This document shows, piece after piece, positions 24,144-32,619 of a DNA stretch of 35,367 nt. The notes under the pieces were generated by a model. That model made no database searches. It worked only from the letters and a program-made list of their open reading frames with translations, and was not told the origin of the DNA. This stretch comes from an uncultured Clostridia bacterium (GTDB lineage Bacteria; Bacillota; Clostridia; Oscillospirales; Ruminococcaceae): contig CAMCFA010000023.1 in the NCBI GenBank assembly GCA_945873955.1, forward strand, positions 1 to 35,367. The letters are read 5' to 3'. How positions within the stretch are numbered: the first letter of the stretch is position 1; each line of letters begins with the position of its first letter. Made by a program: the position numbers and the translations under genes.

Positions 24144-24312
24144 ATACAAGGATATAGTGACCATAGAAGAATTGCAGGAAATGCTGCGTATCGGACGCAG
24201 CAAGGCGTACCAGCTGCTAAGGAGTGGGCATATCAAGGCGCTCCATGATGGGAGAGTATGGCTTATTCCGAAGAAATCGGTGATTGAGTATGTAATCGGT
24301 CGGTGCGGCTAG
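24133..24312 (+). CDS. Excisionase-like helix-turn-helix protein
   Basis: A 59-residue MerR/HTH_17-type DNA-binding protein: IVTIEELQEMLRIGRSKAY, QLLRSGHIKALHDGRVWLIP and KKSVIEYVIG. This is the compact winged-helix layout of excisionases and other recombination directionality or regulatory factors. Start ATG 24133 has AAAGGAG upstream; the longer frame from 24112 has none. No integrase adjoins it (the nearest is at 28013), so it may belong to a decayed element. A strong hairpin follows the stop. Confidence 0.8.
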   Translation: MFSEYKDIVTIEELQEMLRIGRSKAYQLLRSGHIKALHDGRVWLIPKKSVIEYVIGRCG

Positions 24313-24323
24313 AACCATGAACA

Positions 24324-24360
24324 AGAAAGAGGCAAGGGCGTAATGCTCTTGCCTCTTTCT
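24324..24360 (+). terminator. Terminator hairpin after the HTH gene
   Basis: AGAAAGAGGCAAG (24324-24336) pairs perfectly with CTTGCCTCTTTCT (24348-24360). The descending arm is itself T-rich. Confidence 0.75.
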
Positions 24361-24388
24361 GCTTTGCTCACATATTTTTTATTGATTG

Positions 24389-24404
24389 TGTGATAATTAT
24401 CACA
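24389..24404. promoter_or_regulatory. Perfect palindrome TGTGATAATTATCACA
   Basis: A 16-bp perfect palindrome 28 nt upstream of the -35 box of the next gene. The form resembles CRP/FNR-class or other dimeric regulator sites. The regulator is unknown. Confidence 0.5.
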
Positions 24405-24431
24405 TAATTATATAAAATATCGTGATTTTTC

Positions 24432-24460
24432 TTGACTTAAAAGACAAAAGAGGGTATAAT
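24432..24460 (+). promoter_or_regulatory. Promoter of the second DUF4143 gene
   Basis: TTGACT (24432-24437), a 17-nt spacer and TATAAT (24455-24460), 20 nt before the ATG at 24481. Confidence 0.8.
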
Positions 24461-24480
24461 GAAAATATGGGGGTGAGCTT

Positions 24481-25797
24481 ATGAAACGATTTGTGCTGGA
24501 TGAGCTTCAGAAATGGAAAAGCTCAAAGCGAAGAAAGCCGCTGATAGTCAAGGGCGCACGGCAGGTCGGTAAGACATGGGCGCTTCAGGAGTTCGGACGC
24601 AGCTTCCCGGACGGTTACGCTTATTTCAACTTTGACAAGGAAACCGAGTACCGACAGTTTTTCCAATCAACGAAGGACGTTCGCCGCATATTGCAGAACC
24701 TCGCAATGGCGAGCGGACAGAAGATAACCACGGATACGCTGATAATCTTTGACGAAATACAGGCTTGTCCGGAGGCTCTAAACTCGCTTAAATATTTCTG
24801 CGAGGACGCTCCGGAATACTATGTGGCGAGCGCAGGTTCGCTTCTGGGAATAAAGCTGTCACAGGGCTTCCCTGTTGGCAAGGTTGACTTTCTGGAGATG
24901 GGTCCGATGACTTTCACGGAGTATCTCCTTGCGGACGGAGCGGAAAATCTCGCTGAATATCTGTCGGGGATAAACGAGATAGCTGCGATACCTGACGCAT
25001 TCTTCAATCCGCTGGTCGAAAAGCTGAAAATGTACTTCGTGGTCGGTGGAATGCCGGAGCCTGTTCTTGTCTGGACGGAGGACGGTGACATCAAGGAAAC
25101 CGACCGTGTGCTGTCGGATATTCTGATGTCCTACGAGAATGATTTTGCCAAGCACGCTGACCCGACAGATGTTCCGAAAATACAGCTTATCTGGGACTCG
25201 CTGCCGTCACAGCTTGCACGGGAAAACAAGAAATTCCTGTACAGCGCAGTAAAGGACGGCGCAAGGGCAAGGGAGTACGAAAATGCTCTTAACTGGCTCT
25301 ACAATGCGGATTTGGTGCGTAAAACATTTCGGATAAGCAAGCCGGGGCTTCCGCTGTCGGCATACGATGACCTGACCGCTTTCAAAATCTATATGTCAGA
25401 TGTAGGACTGCTCCGTAAGCATTCTCACCTTGCTACAAGCGCTTTTGCAGAGTACAATCGGCTGTTCACGGAGTTCAAGGGTGCGCTTACCGAGAATTTC
25501 GTTCTGCAAAGCCTGTCAAGGCAGCTTGAAACTGCGCCGAGATACTGGGCGGAAACTCCCTATGAGGTGGATTTCGTGGTTCAGCTTGACAATGATATAA
25601 TTCCAGTGGAATGTAAGGCGGGGACGAATGTCAAATCAACCAGCCTGAAGAAGTACTCGCAGCAGTATCAGGAGCAGACTCCGCTTATGGTGAGATTCTC
25701 GCTGATGAACCTCTCTCTTGACGGAAACCTGCTTAATATCCCGCTGTTCCTTGTTGACAGAGCCGGAGAGCTTATTCGCTTGGCTTTATCCAAATAA
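24481..25797 (+). CDS. AAA_14/DUF4143 ATPase (second, distinct copy)
   Basis: A 438-residue ATPase with GARQVGKT Walker A at 25-32, TLIIFDEIQACPEALNSLKY as Walker B and following helix, and YYVASAGSLLGI as sensor. The C-terminal DUF4143 part includes a PD-(D/E)XK-like core: YEVDFVVQLDNDIIPVECKA. It is a different subfamily from the minus-strand protein at 22216 (only the general layout is shared), so it is not a recent duplicate. GGGGGTGA precedes the ATG. It stands alone between its own promoter and terminator, preceded by a palindrome that may bind a regulator. Function unknown. Confidence 0.92.
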   Translation: MKRFVLDELQKWKSSKRRKPLIVKGARQVGKTWALQEFGRSFPDGYAYFNFDKETEYRQFFQSTKDVRRILQNLAMASGQKITTDTLIIFDEIQACPEALNSLKYFCEDAPEYYVASAGSLLGIKLSQGFPVGKVDFLEMGPMTFTEYLLADGAENLAEYLSGINEIAAIPDAFFNPLVEKLKMYFVVGGMPEPVLVWTEDGDIKETDRVLSDILMSYENDFAKHADPTDVPKIQLIWDSLPSQLARENKKFLYSAVKDGARAREYENALNWLYNADLVRKTFRISKPGLPLSAYDDLTAFKIYMSDVGLLRKHSHLATSAFAEYNRLFTEFKGALTENFVLQSLSRQLETAPRYWAETPYEVDFVVQLDNDIIPVECKAGTNVKSTSLKKYSQQYQEQTPLMVRFSLMNLSLDGNLLNIPLFLVDRAGELIRLALSK

Positions 25798-25805
25798 ACA
25801 CAATG

Positions 25806-25840
25806 CGGCTCAGAGTTCCACGCTCTGAGCCGTTTGCTTT
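25806..25840 (+). terminator. Terminator of the second DUF4143 gene
   Basis: CGGCTCAGAG (25806-25815) pairs with CTCTGAGCCG (25823-25832), followed by TTTGCTTT. Confidence 0.85.
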
Positions 25841-25897
25841 GTTAAGGCAGGGGAATCCTAAGCGGTAATCTGCTTTGCTATTCAGATATGTTCAATA

Positions 25898-26509
25898 TCA
25901 GAACAGTTCGGGATGATTATCCAATGAATCCTCTTCTGTTATCTCACGAACCACACGGCACGGCACACCCACCGCAAGCGAATTTGGCGGAATATCTCTT
26001 GTAACTACACTGCCTGCGCCAATAACGCAACCCTCGCCGATAGAAACTCCTCCGCATATTGTGACATTACCCGCAATCCAACAATTGCTGCCAATAGTTA
26101 TGGGCTTTGCGTATTCTTTATCGGTTGGAGTTCCGTCTTGCTTCAGATACTGATTTCTGTCCTGCCAACGAAGCGGATGTATAGGAGTGAGAAGCGAAAC
26201 ATTCGGGCCGACGAAAACATTATCGCCAATTGTCACGGGGCAACAATCAACACAGGTGAAATTGAAATTTGCATAGAAATTCTTTCCAACCGATGTGAAA
26301 CAACCATAATCGAATTGAACAGGCCCTTGAAAGTAGCAAGAATCACCTGCTATCCCGAGTTCCTTTATAATCTCTGTGCGCTTTTCGTCTGTTTCAAGAA
26401 GCTCATTGTACTCCTTGCTAAGCCTGTGCGCCTTTGCTCTGAGCGCAACAAGTTCTTTGTCGGACGGGTCATAGATTTTTCCCGCTGTCATTTTTTCCTT
26501 TTCGGTCAT
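25898..26509 (-). CDS. Sugar O-acetyltransferase (maltose/galactoside type, left-handed beta-helix)
   Basis: A 203-residue acetyl-CoA-dependent O-acetyltransferase of the LacA/Maa/NodL group. The N-terminal helical segment MTAGKIYDPSDKELVALRAK is typical. Hexapeptide repeats run through VTIGDNVFVGPNVSLLTPIH (catalytic His in the LTPIHP loop) to ITIGSNCWIAGNVTICGGVS, GCVIGAGSVVTRDIP and the closing SLAVGVPCRVVREI. It acetylates the 6-hydroxyl of sugars or oligosaccharide acceptors in the cytoplasm. AAAGGAGAC precedes the ATG. It lies 21 nt after the cut-off STAND ATPase gene on the same strand. Confidence 0.95.
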   Translation of the reverse strand: MTEKEKMTAGKIYDPSDKELVALRAKAHRLSKEYNELLETDEKRTEIIKELGIAGDSCYFQGPVQFDYGCFTSVGKNFYANFNFTCVDCCPVTIGDNVFVGPNVSLLTPIHPLRWQDRNQYLKQDGTPTDKEYAKPITIGSNCWIAGNVTICGGVSIGEGCVIGAGSVVTRDIPPNSLAVGVPCRVVREITEEDSLDNHPELF

Positions 26510-26530
26510 ACTCTTTGTCTCCTTTATACA

Positions 26531-27382
26531 TCAGTCGTTATACTTATGTAATACCTCCACGAAATTTATGTCATTAAGGTCCACATCCATCCCGTCAATT
26601 ACCACTAAGACTTTTTGACCTAAATGATTAAGATTAGACACAATTATATTATACGCATTTGGTATATCAGCATATTTAGCGTTGCGGGGATCATTTCGGA
26701 GAATATCTTTGAATGTCTCCTCAAATGAGATCCGGAATTTAACCCATAAAACATTATTGTAGTATTTTGTACACTCATGCGCAAATCTCATGGCAATCTC
26801 CGTCTTGCCGATACCCGGTTCACCGGACAGAATTGCATATCCATAGCAATTCAAGGATTGACCTATCTCAAACAGTTCGTCCTGCCGACCGGCAAAGAGT
26901 AATGGCTGTTGCAAATCTGTGTTGTGAAATGAGATCGCAATTTTTAAGCGATCTAGTTCCTCTTCGAGTTTTTCGCGTAAAGCATCCACAACAAATGTTG
27001 AGTTATCACCATCATTCAATAAAGTAGTGTATTTTCCGTCCTGTACAAACCTGACGATTTCTGATACCTTACTTTCATCAGCGTCATCCAGCACTGTCAG
27101 GAGATTATCGAAAAACCTCTCTTTAAAGTCTTCATCAAGCAGGTATCCATAATACTTCTTGGGGATAGGACGCGACAAGTCCTTAGAAGAATCAACTATA
27201 TCGGTGTTAAGAATTTTACTAATCGTTGCTTTATCCAGATTCTTTTCTGAAGTCGATGGTGTTATGAGAACTCGCTTTGAGATCTCATAGCGTTCTTTTT
27301 TATCAGAAATTGTTATTATAATCTTGGCAATAATCGCCTGGAACGGGCTGGAGATGAAAGAATGGTCAGTATTTTTTCTCAT
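26531..27382 (-). pseudogene. STAND/NB-ARC ATPase truncated after Walker B
   Basis: A 283-residue reading frame with a good AAGGGAG site and promoter. Residues 1-160 form an unrecognised N-terminal domain (KNLDKATISKILNTDIVDSS, LLDEDFKERFFDNLL). At about 172 an NB-ARC/STAND module starts (LLFAGRQDELFEIGQSL) with P-loop GEPGIGKT at 187-194 and Walker B VLVVIDGMDVD at about 262-272. The frame ends 12 residues later, whereas STAND proteins need the rest of the NTPase, a winged helix and a sensor domain of several hundred residues. The 3' part has therefore been lost, probably by a recombination that brought in the acetyltransferase gene. Intact relatives act as signalling or anti-phage sensors. 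A functional short form cannot be excluded. Confidence 0.7.
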
Positions 27383-27414
27383 TTTTACGGAAACTCCCTT
27401 CTTATAATATGGAA

Positions 27415-27443
27415 ATTATATCATAAATCGCGCTAATAGTCAA
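27415..27443 (-). promoter_or_regulatory. Promoter of the STAND ATPase remnant
   Basis: On the minus strand TTGACT (27443-27438), a 17-nt spacer and a consensus TATAAT (27420-27415), 32 nt before the start at 27382. Confidence 0.8.
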
Positions 27444-27535
27444 GATTTTTGAAATGGAAACTTATCAACTTCACATATGGCAATTTTGTAAACTTTATGA
27501 TATGATAGAGAAAACAAAGAGAACGGAGGTATGAA

Positions 27536-27721
27536 ATGAACAACACTTGCCACGCTCCCCTAGCTGGTGGATTCCTTACTGAATGCCTACAAAAGCTGCT
27601 GTTTGAAAAGCACCTTAACCTGCTATGGGGTAGAAACACCTTGCGCAATTCAGATTTTATAATCACATATTATCTATTTGAAGGAGGTACACAACCATGG
27701 AAATTAACAATGTTACCCTAA
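27536..27721 (+). CDS. Possible small protein or leader ORF before the excisionase
   Basis: A 61-residue ORF whose ATG follows AACGGAGGTATGAA at a proper spacing. The protein (MNNTCHAPLAGGFLTECLQK and on) resembles no family known to me and overlaps the excisionase-like gene by 25 nt in another frame. It may be a real small gene, or a leader whose translation affects expression of the next gene. The good ribosome site is the main support. Confidence 0.4.
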   Translation: MNNTCHAPLAGGFLTECLQKLLFEKHLNLLWGRNTLRNSDFIITYYLFEGGTQPWKLTMLP

Positions 27722-28008
27722 ACCCTGCGCTTAAGGCAAGAGCGGAAAACCACCACCCGCTGTACGACACGCCCGGCGGAATTGCCAAGCGCTGTCGTGA
27801 GGAAAACCTCGGTATATCCGAGAGCAGCATTCGGTTTCTCTGCAAGAACGGCGCGATACCCTGCATCAAGATCGGCCGCAAAACGCTCATCAACTGGAAT
27901 GTGTTCTACGAGTTCATTCAGAGCGGCGGCACTATCCCCCAGCCCGAAAAGCCTGTAATTGAAACCACCGTTGGCATTATTCCTATACCTGCAAGAATAA
28001 AGAGGTGA
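27697..28008 (+). CDS. Excisionase-like DNA-binding protein
   Basis: A 103-residue protein with GAAGGAGGT before the ATG. The centre has a helix-turn-helix of excisionase/HTH_17 form: GIAKRCREENLGISESSIRF, LCKNGAIPCIKIGRKTLINW, then NVFYEFIQSGG. The C-terminal tail is Pro/Ile-rich. The stop is 4 nt before the integrase start, the usual xis-int order in integrative elements. Probable roles are directionality factor for excision and repressor of the operon. Confidence 0.82.
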   Translation: MEINNVTLNPALKARAENHHPLYDTPGGIAKRCREENLGISESSIRFLCKNGAIPCIKIGRKTLINWNVFYEFIQSGGTIPQPEKPVIETTVGIIPIPARIKR

Positions 28009-28012
28009 TACC

Positions 28013-29422
28013 ATGGCATCGGTTGAAAAACGAGGCAAGGGTTATCGCTTCAGAGAGTCAAACGGCTTCGACCCCAAAACCGGCAAGCGGCGATTCTATG
28101 AGAAAAACTGGCTACCGCCGATAGGCATGACCGAGCTCCAGATTCATAAAGAAGTTTTCCGACAAAAGGTACTGTTTGAGGAAGAGTGCAGGCGGCAGGG
28201 CAAGCTTGACCAACACATGACCTTTTCGGAGTTTACGGACTACTGGAACAAAAACTACGCTTCGGGCAATCTGAAAAGCACTACCCTATCGCAATACACA
28301 CTGCTCCAAAAACGCATTGAGCCTGCTCTCGGGCATTTGCGAATGGAGCAGATAGGACCGGAGCACATAAACGCTTTTATGGATATGCTGAAGCAGGAGG
28401 GAATCCGAGTTGACGGCGTTTATATCTGTCAGGTGGATTTTGACAAGTTCATCAGGGACAACGATATCTGTCGGCAACGGCTGTGTGACGCTACCAACAT
28501 CGGCACTTCCACTCTCGAAAAGCTCTGCAAGGACGGCAGGGTCAGCAAAACTACCGCCGAAAAGCTCTGCGCTGCTATTGAGGTAGAGGTTGAAACACTG
28601 TTCCGACCGGAAGCGCTGACCAAGCCGCTCTCGCAAAAAACTCTTCTGCACTACTTTCGGCTGCTCCGCTCAATGTTTGAAAAGGCGGTTCGCTGGAACA
28701 TTGTTTACAGCAACCCCTGCGACAGAGTTGACCCACCAAAGCTGAAACGCAAGGAAGCGCGTTATCTCACCGAGGACGAAACCAAGCAGCTGATGGACGC
28801 TCTTGAAAAAGCTCCCTCGCAATACCGAATGATGGTGTATCTGATGATCTGCACCGGAGCAAGGCGCGGTGAGATATGTGGGCTTGAATGGAGCGATGTC
28901 AACTGGGAGACCGGCAAGATACACATTCAGCGCAACTCGCTTTATCTTCCCGAGGTGGGAATGTATGAGGATACCCCGAAAACCGAAAGCTCTGACCGTA
29001 TCGTCAGCATTTCAGAATCCGTAATGGATATGCTGCGGGAGTTCAAGGCGGAACAGGACAGAACCAAGGAGCTTATGGGCGAAGCGTGGGAGGAGCACAA
29101 CAAAATCTTCACGCAGTTCAGAGGCAAGCCCATCCATCCGCTCACCATTACCAAGTGGCTGTCAAAGTTCTGCAAGGACAACGGACTACCACACACTACT
29201 CCGCACATGCTGCGGCACACCTCGGCAACTCTCCTGCTTATGCAGGGACTGCCAATAAAGGCTGTTTCAAAGCGGCTCGGACACGCTCAGGTTTCCACAA
29301 CGGGAGATATTTACGGGCATAGCCTGGCTTCCGTTGACGAGATAGCCGCCGACGCTCTTGACAACATGCTTAACCCCTCGGACACGCTTCGCCGTAAATG
29401 TGATAACGACAGCGGCAAGTAG
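28013..29422 (+). CDS. Tyrosine recombinase (integrase) with an inserted HTH segment
   Basis: A 469-residue phage-type integrase. An N-terminal AP2-like arm-binding region (EKRGKGYRFRESNGFDPKTG) is followed by a core-binding domain (MTFSEFTDYWNKNYASG). The catalytic domain shows Arg284 in TGARRGEICGLEW, His401 and Arg404 in HMLRHTSATL, GHAQVSTT and the nucleophile Tyr434 in DIYGHS. The set is complete, so the enzyme should be active. Unusually, about 60 extra residues (143-202; FDKFIRDNDICRQRLCDATN, then STLEKLCKDGRVSKTTAEKL) interrupt the core-binding domain and look like an XRE-type helix-turn-helix. AAAGAGGTGAT precedes the start. Two hairpins follow the gene. Confidence 0.95.
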   Translation: MASVEKRGKGYRFRESNGFDPKTGKRRFYEKNWLPPIGMTELQIHKEVFRQKVLFEEECRRQGKLDQHMTFSEFTDYWNKNYASGNLKSTTLSQYTLLQKRIEPALGHLRMEQIGPEHINAFMDMLKQEGIRVDGVYICQVDFDKFIRDNDICRQRLCDATNIGTSTLEKLCKDGRVSKTTAEKLCAAIEVEVETLFRPEALTKPLSQKTLLHYFRLLRSMFEKAVRWNIVYSNPCDRVDPPKLKRKEARYLTEDETKQLMDALEKAPSQYRMMVYLMICTGARRGEICGLEWSDVNWETGKIHIQRNSLYLPEVGMYEDTPKTESSDRIVSISESVMDMLREFKAEQDRTKELMGEAWEEHNKIFTQFRGKPIHPLTITKWLSKFCKDNGLPHTTPHMLRHTSATLLLMQGLPIKAVSKRLGHAQVSTTGDIYGHSLASVDEIAADALDNMLNPSDTLRRKCDNDSGK

Positions 29423-29482
29423 CTTTTTCGAGGAACTTCGTGACAGGCTGCGGTAAATTCCGCAGCTCGTCATGAAAATATC

Positions 29483-29506
29483 AATAAAGCCCACGCTTTA
29501 TTTTTT
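29483..29506 (+). terminator. Terminator of the integrase operon
   Basis: AATAAAGC (29483-29490) pairs with GCTTTATT (29495-29502) around CCAC, followed by TTTT. A second small hairpin (GATACC/GGTATC at about 29514-29531) with a T run follows within 15 nt. Confidence 0.75.
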
Positions 29507-29549
29507 CGAACGAGATACCAAAAATGGTATCGGGAATTTTTTATGTTTT

Positions 29550-29633
29550 CCACCTTTTCAGAAAAAATCAGCCGAAAAAGCCCTAAAAGTGCCTTTTTCG
29601 GGGGTATAAGACTCTCTTTTTTCTGAAAGGTGG
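29550..29633. repeat. Nested inverted repeat upstream of the HerA/FtsK-type ATPase
   Basis: Outer arms CCACCTTTTCAGAAAAAA (29550-29567) and TTTTTTCTGAAAGGTGG (29617-29633) are complementary apart from one extra T. Inside is a second stem CCGAAAAAG / CTTTTTCGG (29572-29580, 29593-29601). The whole 84-bp structure ends just before the ribosome site of the ATPase gene. It could be a replication or transfer origin, an attachment site or an mRNA control structure. Confidence 0.7.
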
Positions 29634-29651
29634 AATTAAGGAGGATTTTTT

Positions 29652-32483
29652 ATGAATAACATTGCGAATACCAACACCACCGGGGCGCCCCAAATGCCTT
29701 TTCAAGTTTTCAAATTGGTTTCTGAAACAGAACAGGTTCAACCGCAAGAGAACTCATCTACCTCTAAACCAGACACCAAAGAGGAACCGAAAGTGGAAGT
29801 AATTCAACAGAACGAATCACTTCCGGCTTTCAGCAATACAATTGCCAACGCAGATTACTTTGAAGACAAACACTCGGAGTACAGTATTATAATTGCCAAT
29901 AATCAGATGCTCATTAGCGGAACAACATTCAGAACCAACATTGTAAACTCCAATAATGTTACTTATCCTACTGATCCAAATCCCTATTGCCAGATACCAT
30001 ATCTCCCAACCTCTCAAAGAGAACATCATAGTCATAGGAATACTGCCAAGAAATCCGATGAGCTAATCTGCACGGGAAAGATTGAGGTTATCCGCAAGCT
30101 CGCTGAATTTGATGAAAAAGGTCACAGGACGGACTATGCTGTGATAAGAATAACCGGTGCTAATCTAACGACAACCGAGGTTAATGTTCCGAAAGAGTAT
30201 GTGACTAATCACAAATTTATACAGGAAATCTTCGAGAAGAACGAGGGAATAGTCCACGCTCCGGGTAAACTGTCATTTCTCTGCCAATACCTTGCTAACC
30301 AATATCAGAACGCCAAATGGGAAACAATAAACAAAGGCTTCAGTATTCAACAGGATAGAATTCATCACAGCGAGGAAGCAGAAATATATAAAAACGCCTG
30401 CGAAATACCCGATTGCCGCACACGGTTCGGATTATGCGACAACATCATCAAACTGCCCGTGGCTTCGCTGCTTACTGTTGCAACCTATTCCGAAATATGG
30501 TTTCTGATGACCCAAATCGGACATAAAGCAAAACCTATTGTTGTACTTAATTGCGATAATATTGATACAGCAAAAAGTGTGCTTGGCAAGGCATTTCCCA
30601 ACGCTCCGCAAATTGCACTCGGCAAGCAGATGGAGGTGCGATTGGCAGAAATCCAAAGCAAACTTGCCTTTATCATTGCAGACTCGGGAAACTCCTATTT
30701 TGCAGACAAGCTGGTTGAGATTATGGACAAATCGGGAAGCGACGGAGCAGCAGAAATCAACTGTCTGCCGATGGTTGTCACTACCTCGAAAAATCTGTTC
30801 AAATGCAGCAGCGACCGGCTAATCAATATGAAGCTTGACGATAGCATTAACGAGCACTCGGAAAGGGTGGTTTTCTGGCTAATGAAACGGCTTATATCCG
30901 AAAGCGGAGGAATTACCTTGAAAGAAATGTCAGCGAAATACAAGGAGTATTCCTCGCTGCTGGACAATGACCCGAGTCTGAACGATGTGTCTGCGCCGTT
31001 CTTTGCCGCTTTGCTTACGATATTTGATACATTCATATCATCGTGGGAGCTGGAAGCAGGCAATCATCAGAGGCTCATTGAAGCAATGACAAATTACCTC
31101 ATTGACACCAACGAGGGCTGTTCGGATTCGATAATTGAGCGGCTGAAAGCTGCGATAATGGCGAATAACGGCATTCCGGTGTTTGACCGTGTAAGGTGTA
31201 CCAGTATTACTCCCAACGGCATAATACTGGTGGACAGTGAGAAGATTTCCCTTGACAACATCAGCTTTGCGAAATTCTCCGAGCTGTGTGGGTTTGAGAA
31301 ACCGAGGAATTTTGCGGAAGCGCTGAAAACCGAAGGCTTACTGTTAACTGACGGCAAGCTCCAGAAAAAGGTATCTCTGCCGATGGCGGAGAAAAACGAG
31401 AATATGTACTGCTTAGCCGTGGGCAAGCTCTTTGAGTTTGGCGAGCAGATACCCGAAACAGACGAGTTCGCTTTCGGTGCGCCGGAAGTCCAGCTTCGTC
31501 TGGGCATAACAACAGCAAATAAGCCTCTATACTTCACTTTCTCCCGAACCGATGGTTCGCAGAACGCAAATGTCTATATTTCAGGCTCCTCAGGCAAAGG
31601 CAAAAGTACGCTGCTTCGCCAGTGGGCAAGGGAGTCCGCACGGAACGGGCTTGAAACTGTGATTATTGACACCGACGGTCAATTCAGCCGTACAATGACA
31701 GGCGATGAGGTGGTGGTTTACAGTATCGGCGATGAATACAGCATTTCCTCGTCTGCTTCGGGCGGCACTCTGATTGCTGCCGCCAACGCCTGTGTTAATC
31801 TCTCCACCAAACAGAGAAACGAGTTGAAAGAATACTCTGTTTCCATCGGCAAGTGCCAAAGCATCAAGGAGCTTTTCGGTCATTTTGATCAGATGATGTA
31901 CGGCAATACTCTTACCACGCTTGCAGATGTCAACAGCGCAATGCAAAGCAGTGGTATTCCTGACGGCAAAGAGCTGAGCTGGAACGATATTTGCCACCGG
32001 GACTTGATTTCTGTACTGGACCTTTCTTCGCTTGATGTGACAGATATAAAGCCGATTCTTGACCTTATTCTTGAGGAACTGTTTGCTCACAAAAAGTCAA
32101 AGCAGGACAAAGGCGTAGTAACCTGTACGCTGATACTGGACGAGGTACAGAATTTCAATCTTGATGGTTTATCGCCGCTCGCTCATCAGATTCTTCGCCA
32201 GGGACGCAAGTTCGGCATTTCGACGGTTATGGCAACGCAGTATCTTTCCTCGGACGATGCGAAGAACATCGGAAAGCTCCTCAAGCAGTGCGAGAGCTTC
32301 TGCTCATTTAAGCCGGCGAATGCGTTGGATACTATGAAGATTATGAGCCTCGAGAAGAATGAAGCTGCGGAGTACTGCCTGAATAACCTTGAAACAGGTC
32401 AGGTCATCGTTAGCGGCGCATTTTCTACTGATCGGTGCAGTATAAGATATCCTGTTAAGGTGTTCGTCGAAAACGATAAATAA
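29652..32483 (+). CDS. HerA/FtsK-type ATPase with DUF927-like N-terminal half
   Basis: A 943-residue protein. Residues 1-75 are low-complexity and polar. The middle (about 130-560) resembles the DUF927 group of element-encoded helicase-related proteins (KWETINKGFSI, TVATYSEIWFLMTQIG, FIIADSGNSYFADKL). The C-terminal third is a HerA/VirB4/FtsK-like motor: Walker A GSSGKGKST at 645-653, VIIDTDGQFSR, Walker B LILDEVQNF from 827, and GRKFGISTVMATQYLSSDDA. Such motors move DNA or strip protein during replication, partition or transfer. AAGGAGG precedes the ATG and a nested inverted repeat lies directly upstream. With xis and int it forms the core of an integrative element; no relaxase or coupling protein is nearby, so replication or segregation is as likely as conjugation. 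Confidence 0.8.
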   Translation: MNNIANTNTTGAPQMPFQVFKLVSETEQVQPQENSSTSKPDTKEEPKVEVIQQNESLPAFSNTIANADYFEDKHSEYSIIIANNQMLISGTTFRTNIVNSNNVTYPTDPNPYCQIPYLPTSQREHHSHRNTAKKSDELICTGKIEVIRKLAEFDEKGHRTDYAVIRITGANLTTTEVNVPKEYVTNHKFIQEIFEKNEGIVHAPGKLSFLCQYLANQYQNAKWETINKGFSIQQDRIHHSEEAEIYKNACEIPDCRTRFGLCDNIIKLPVASLLTVATYSEIWFLMTQIGHKAKPIVVLNCDNIDTAKSVLGKAFPNAPQIALGKQMEVRLAEIQSKLAFIIADSGNSYFADKLVEIMDKSGSDGAAEINCLPMVVTTSKNLFKCSSDRLINMKLDDSINEHSERVVFWLMKRLISESGGITLKEMSAKYKEYSSLLDNDPSLNDVSAPFFAALLTIFDTFISSWELEAGNHQRLIEAMTNYLIDTNEGCSDSIIERLKAAIMANNGIPVFDRVRCTSITPNGIILVDSEKISLDNISFAKFSELCGFEKPRNFAEALKTEGLLLTDGKLQKKVSLPMAEKNENMYCLAVGKLFEFGEQIPETDEFAFGAPEVQLRLGITTANKPLYFTFSRTDGSQNANVYISGSSGKGKSTLLRQWARESARNGLETVIIDTDGQFSRTMTGDEVVVYSIGDEYSISSSASGGTLIAAANACVNLSTKQRNELKEYSVSIGKCQSIKELFGHFDQMMYGNTLTTLADVNSAMQSSGIPDGKELSWNDICHRDLISVLDLSSLDVTDIKPILDLILEELFAHKKSKQDKGVVTCTLILDEVQNFNLDGLSPLAHQILRQGRKFGISTVMATQYLSSDDAKNIGKLLKQCESFCSFKPANALDTMKIMSLEKNEAAEYCLNNLETGQVIVSGAFSTDRCSIRYPVKVFVENDK

Positions 32484-32490
32484 ATAACAA

Positions 32491-32518
32491 GGTGGGACAA
32501 GCTGTTGTCCCACCTTTT
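32491..32518 (+). terminator. Terminator of the HerA-like gene
   Basis: GGTGGGACAA (32491-32500) pairs perfectly with TTGTCCCACC (32505-32514) around GCTG, followed by TTTTG. Confidence 0.9.
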
Positions 32519-32619
32519 GTGATATTCTCATGAATTTATGAATTAAGTCCAGTACTTTTGATGGTTTACACTTCAATTATTCAGTCCATCCGATACTCTA
32601 TTGTAATATTGCTGTTTAC

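Noticed and set aside
22216-25797. The two DUF4143 ATPases as a recent duplication
   Set aside because: They share only domain layout and Walker motifs; the sequences are otherwise different and have opposite orientation.
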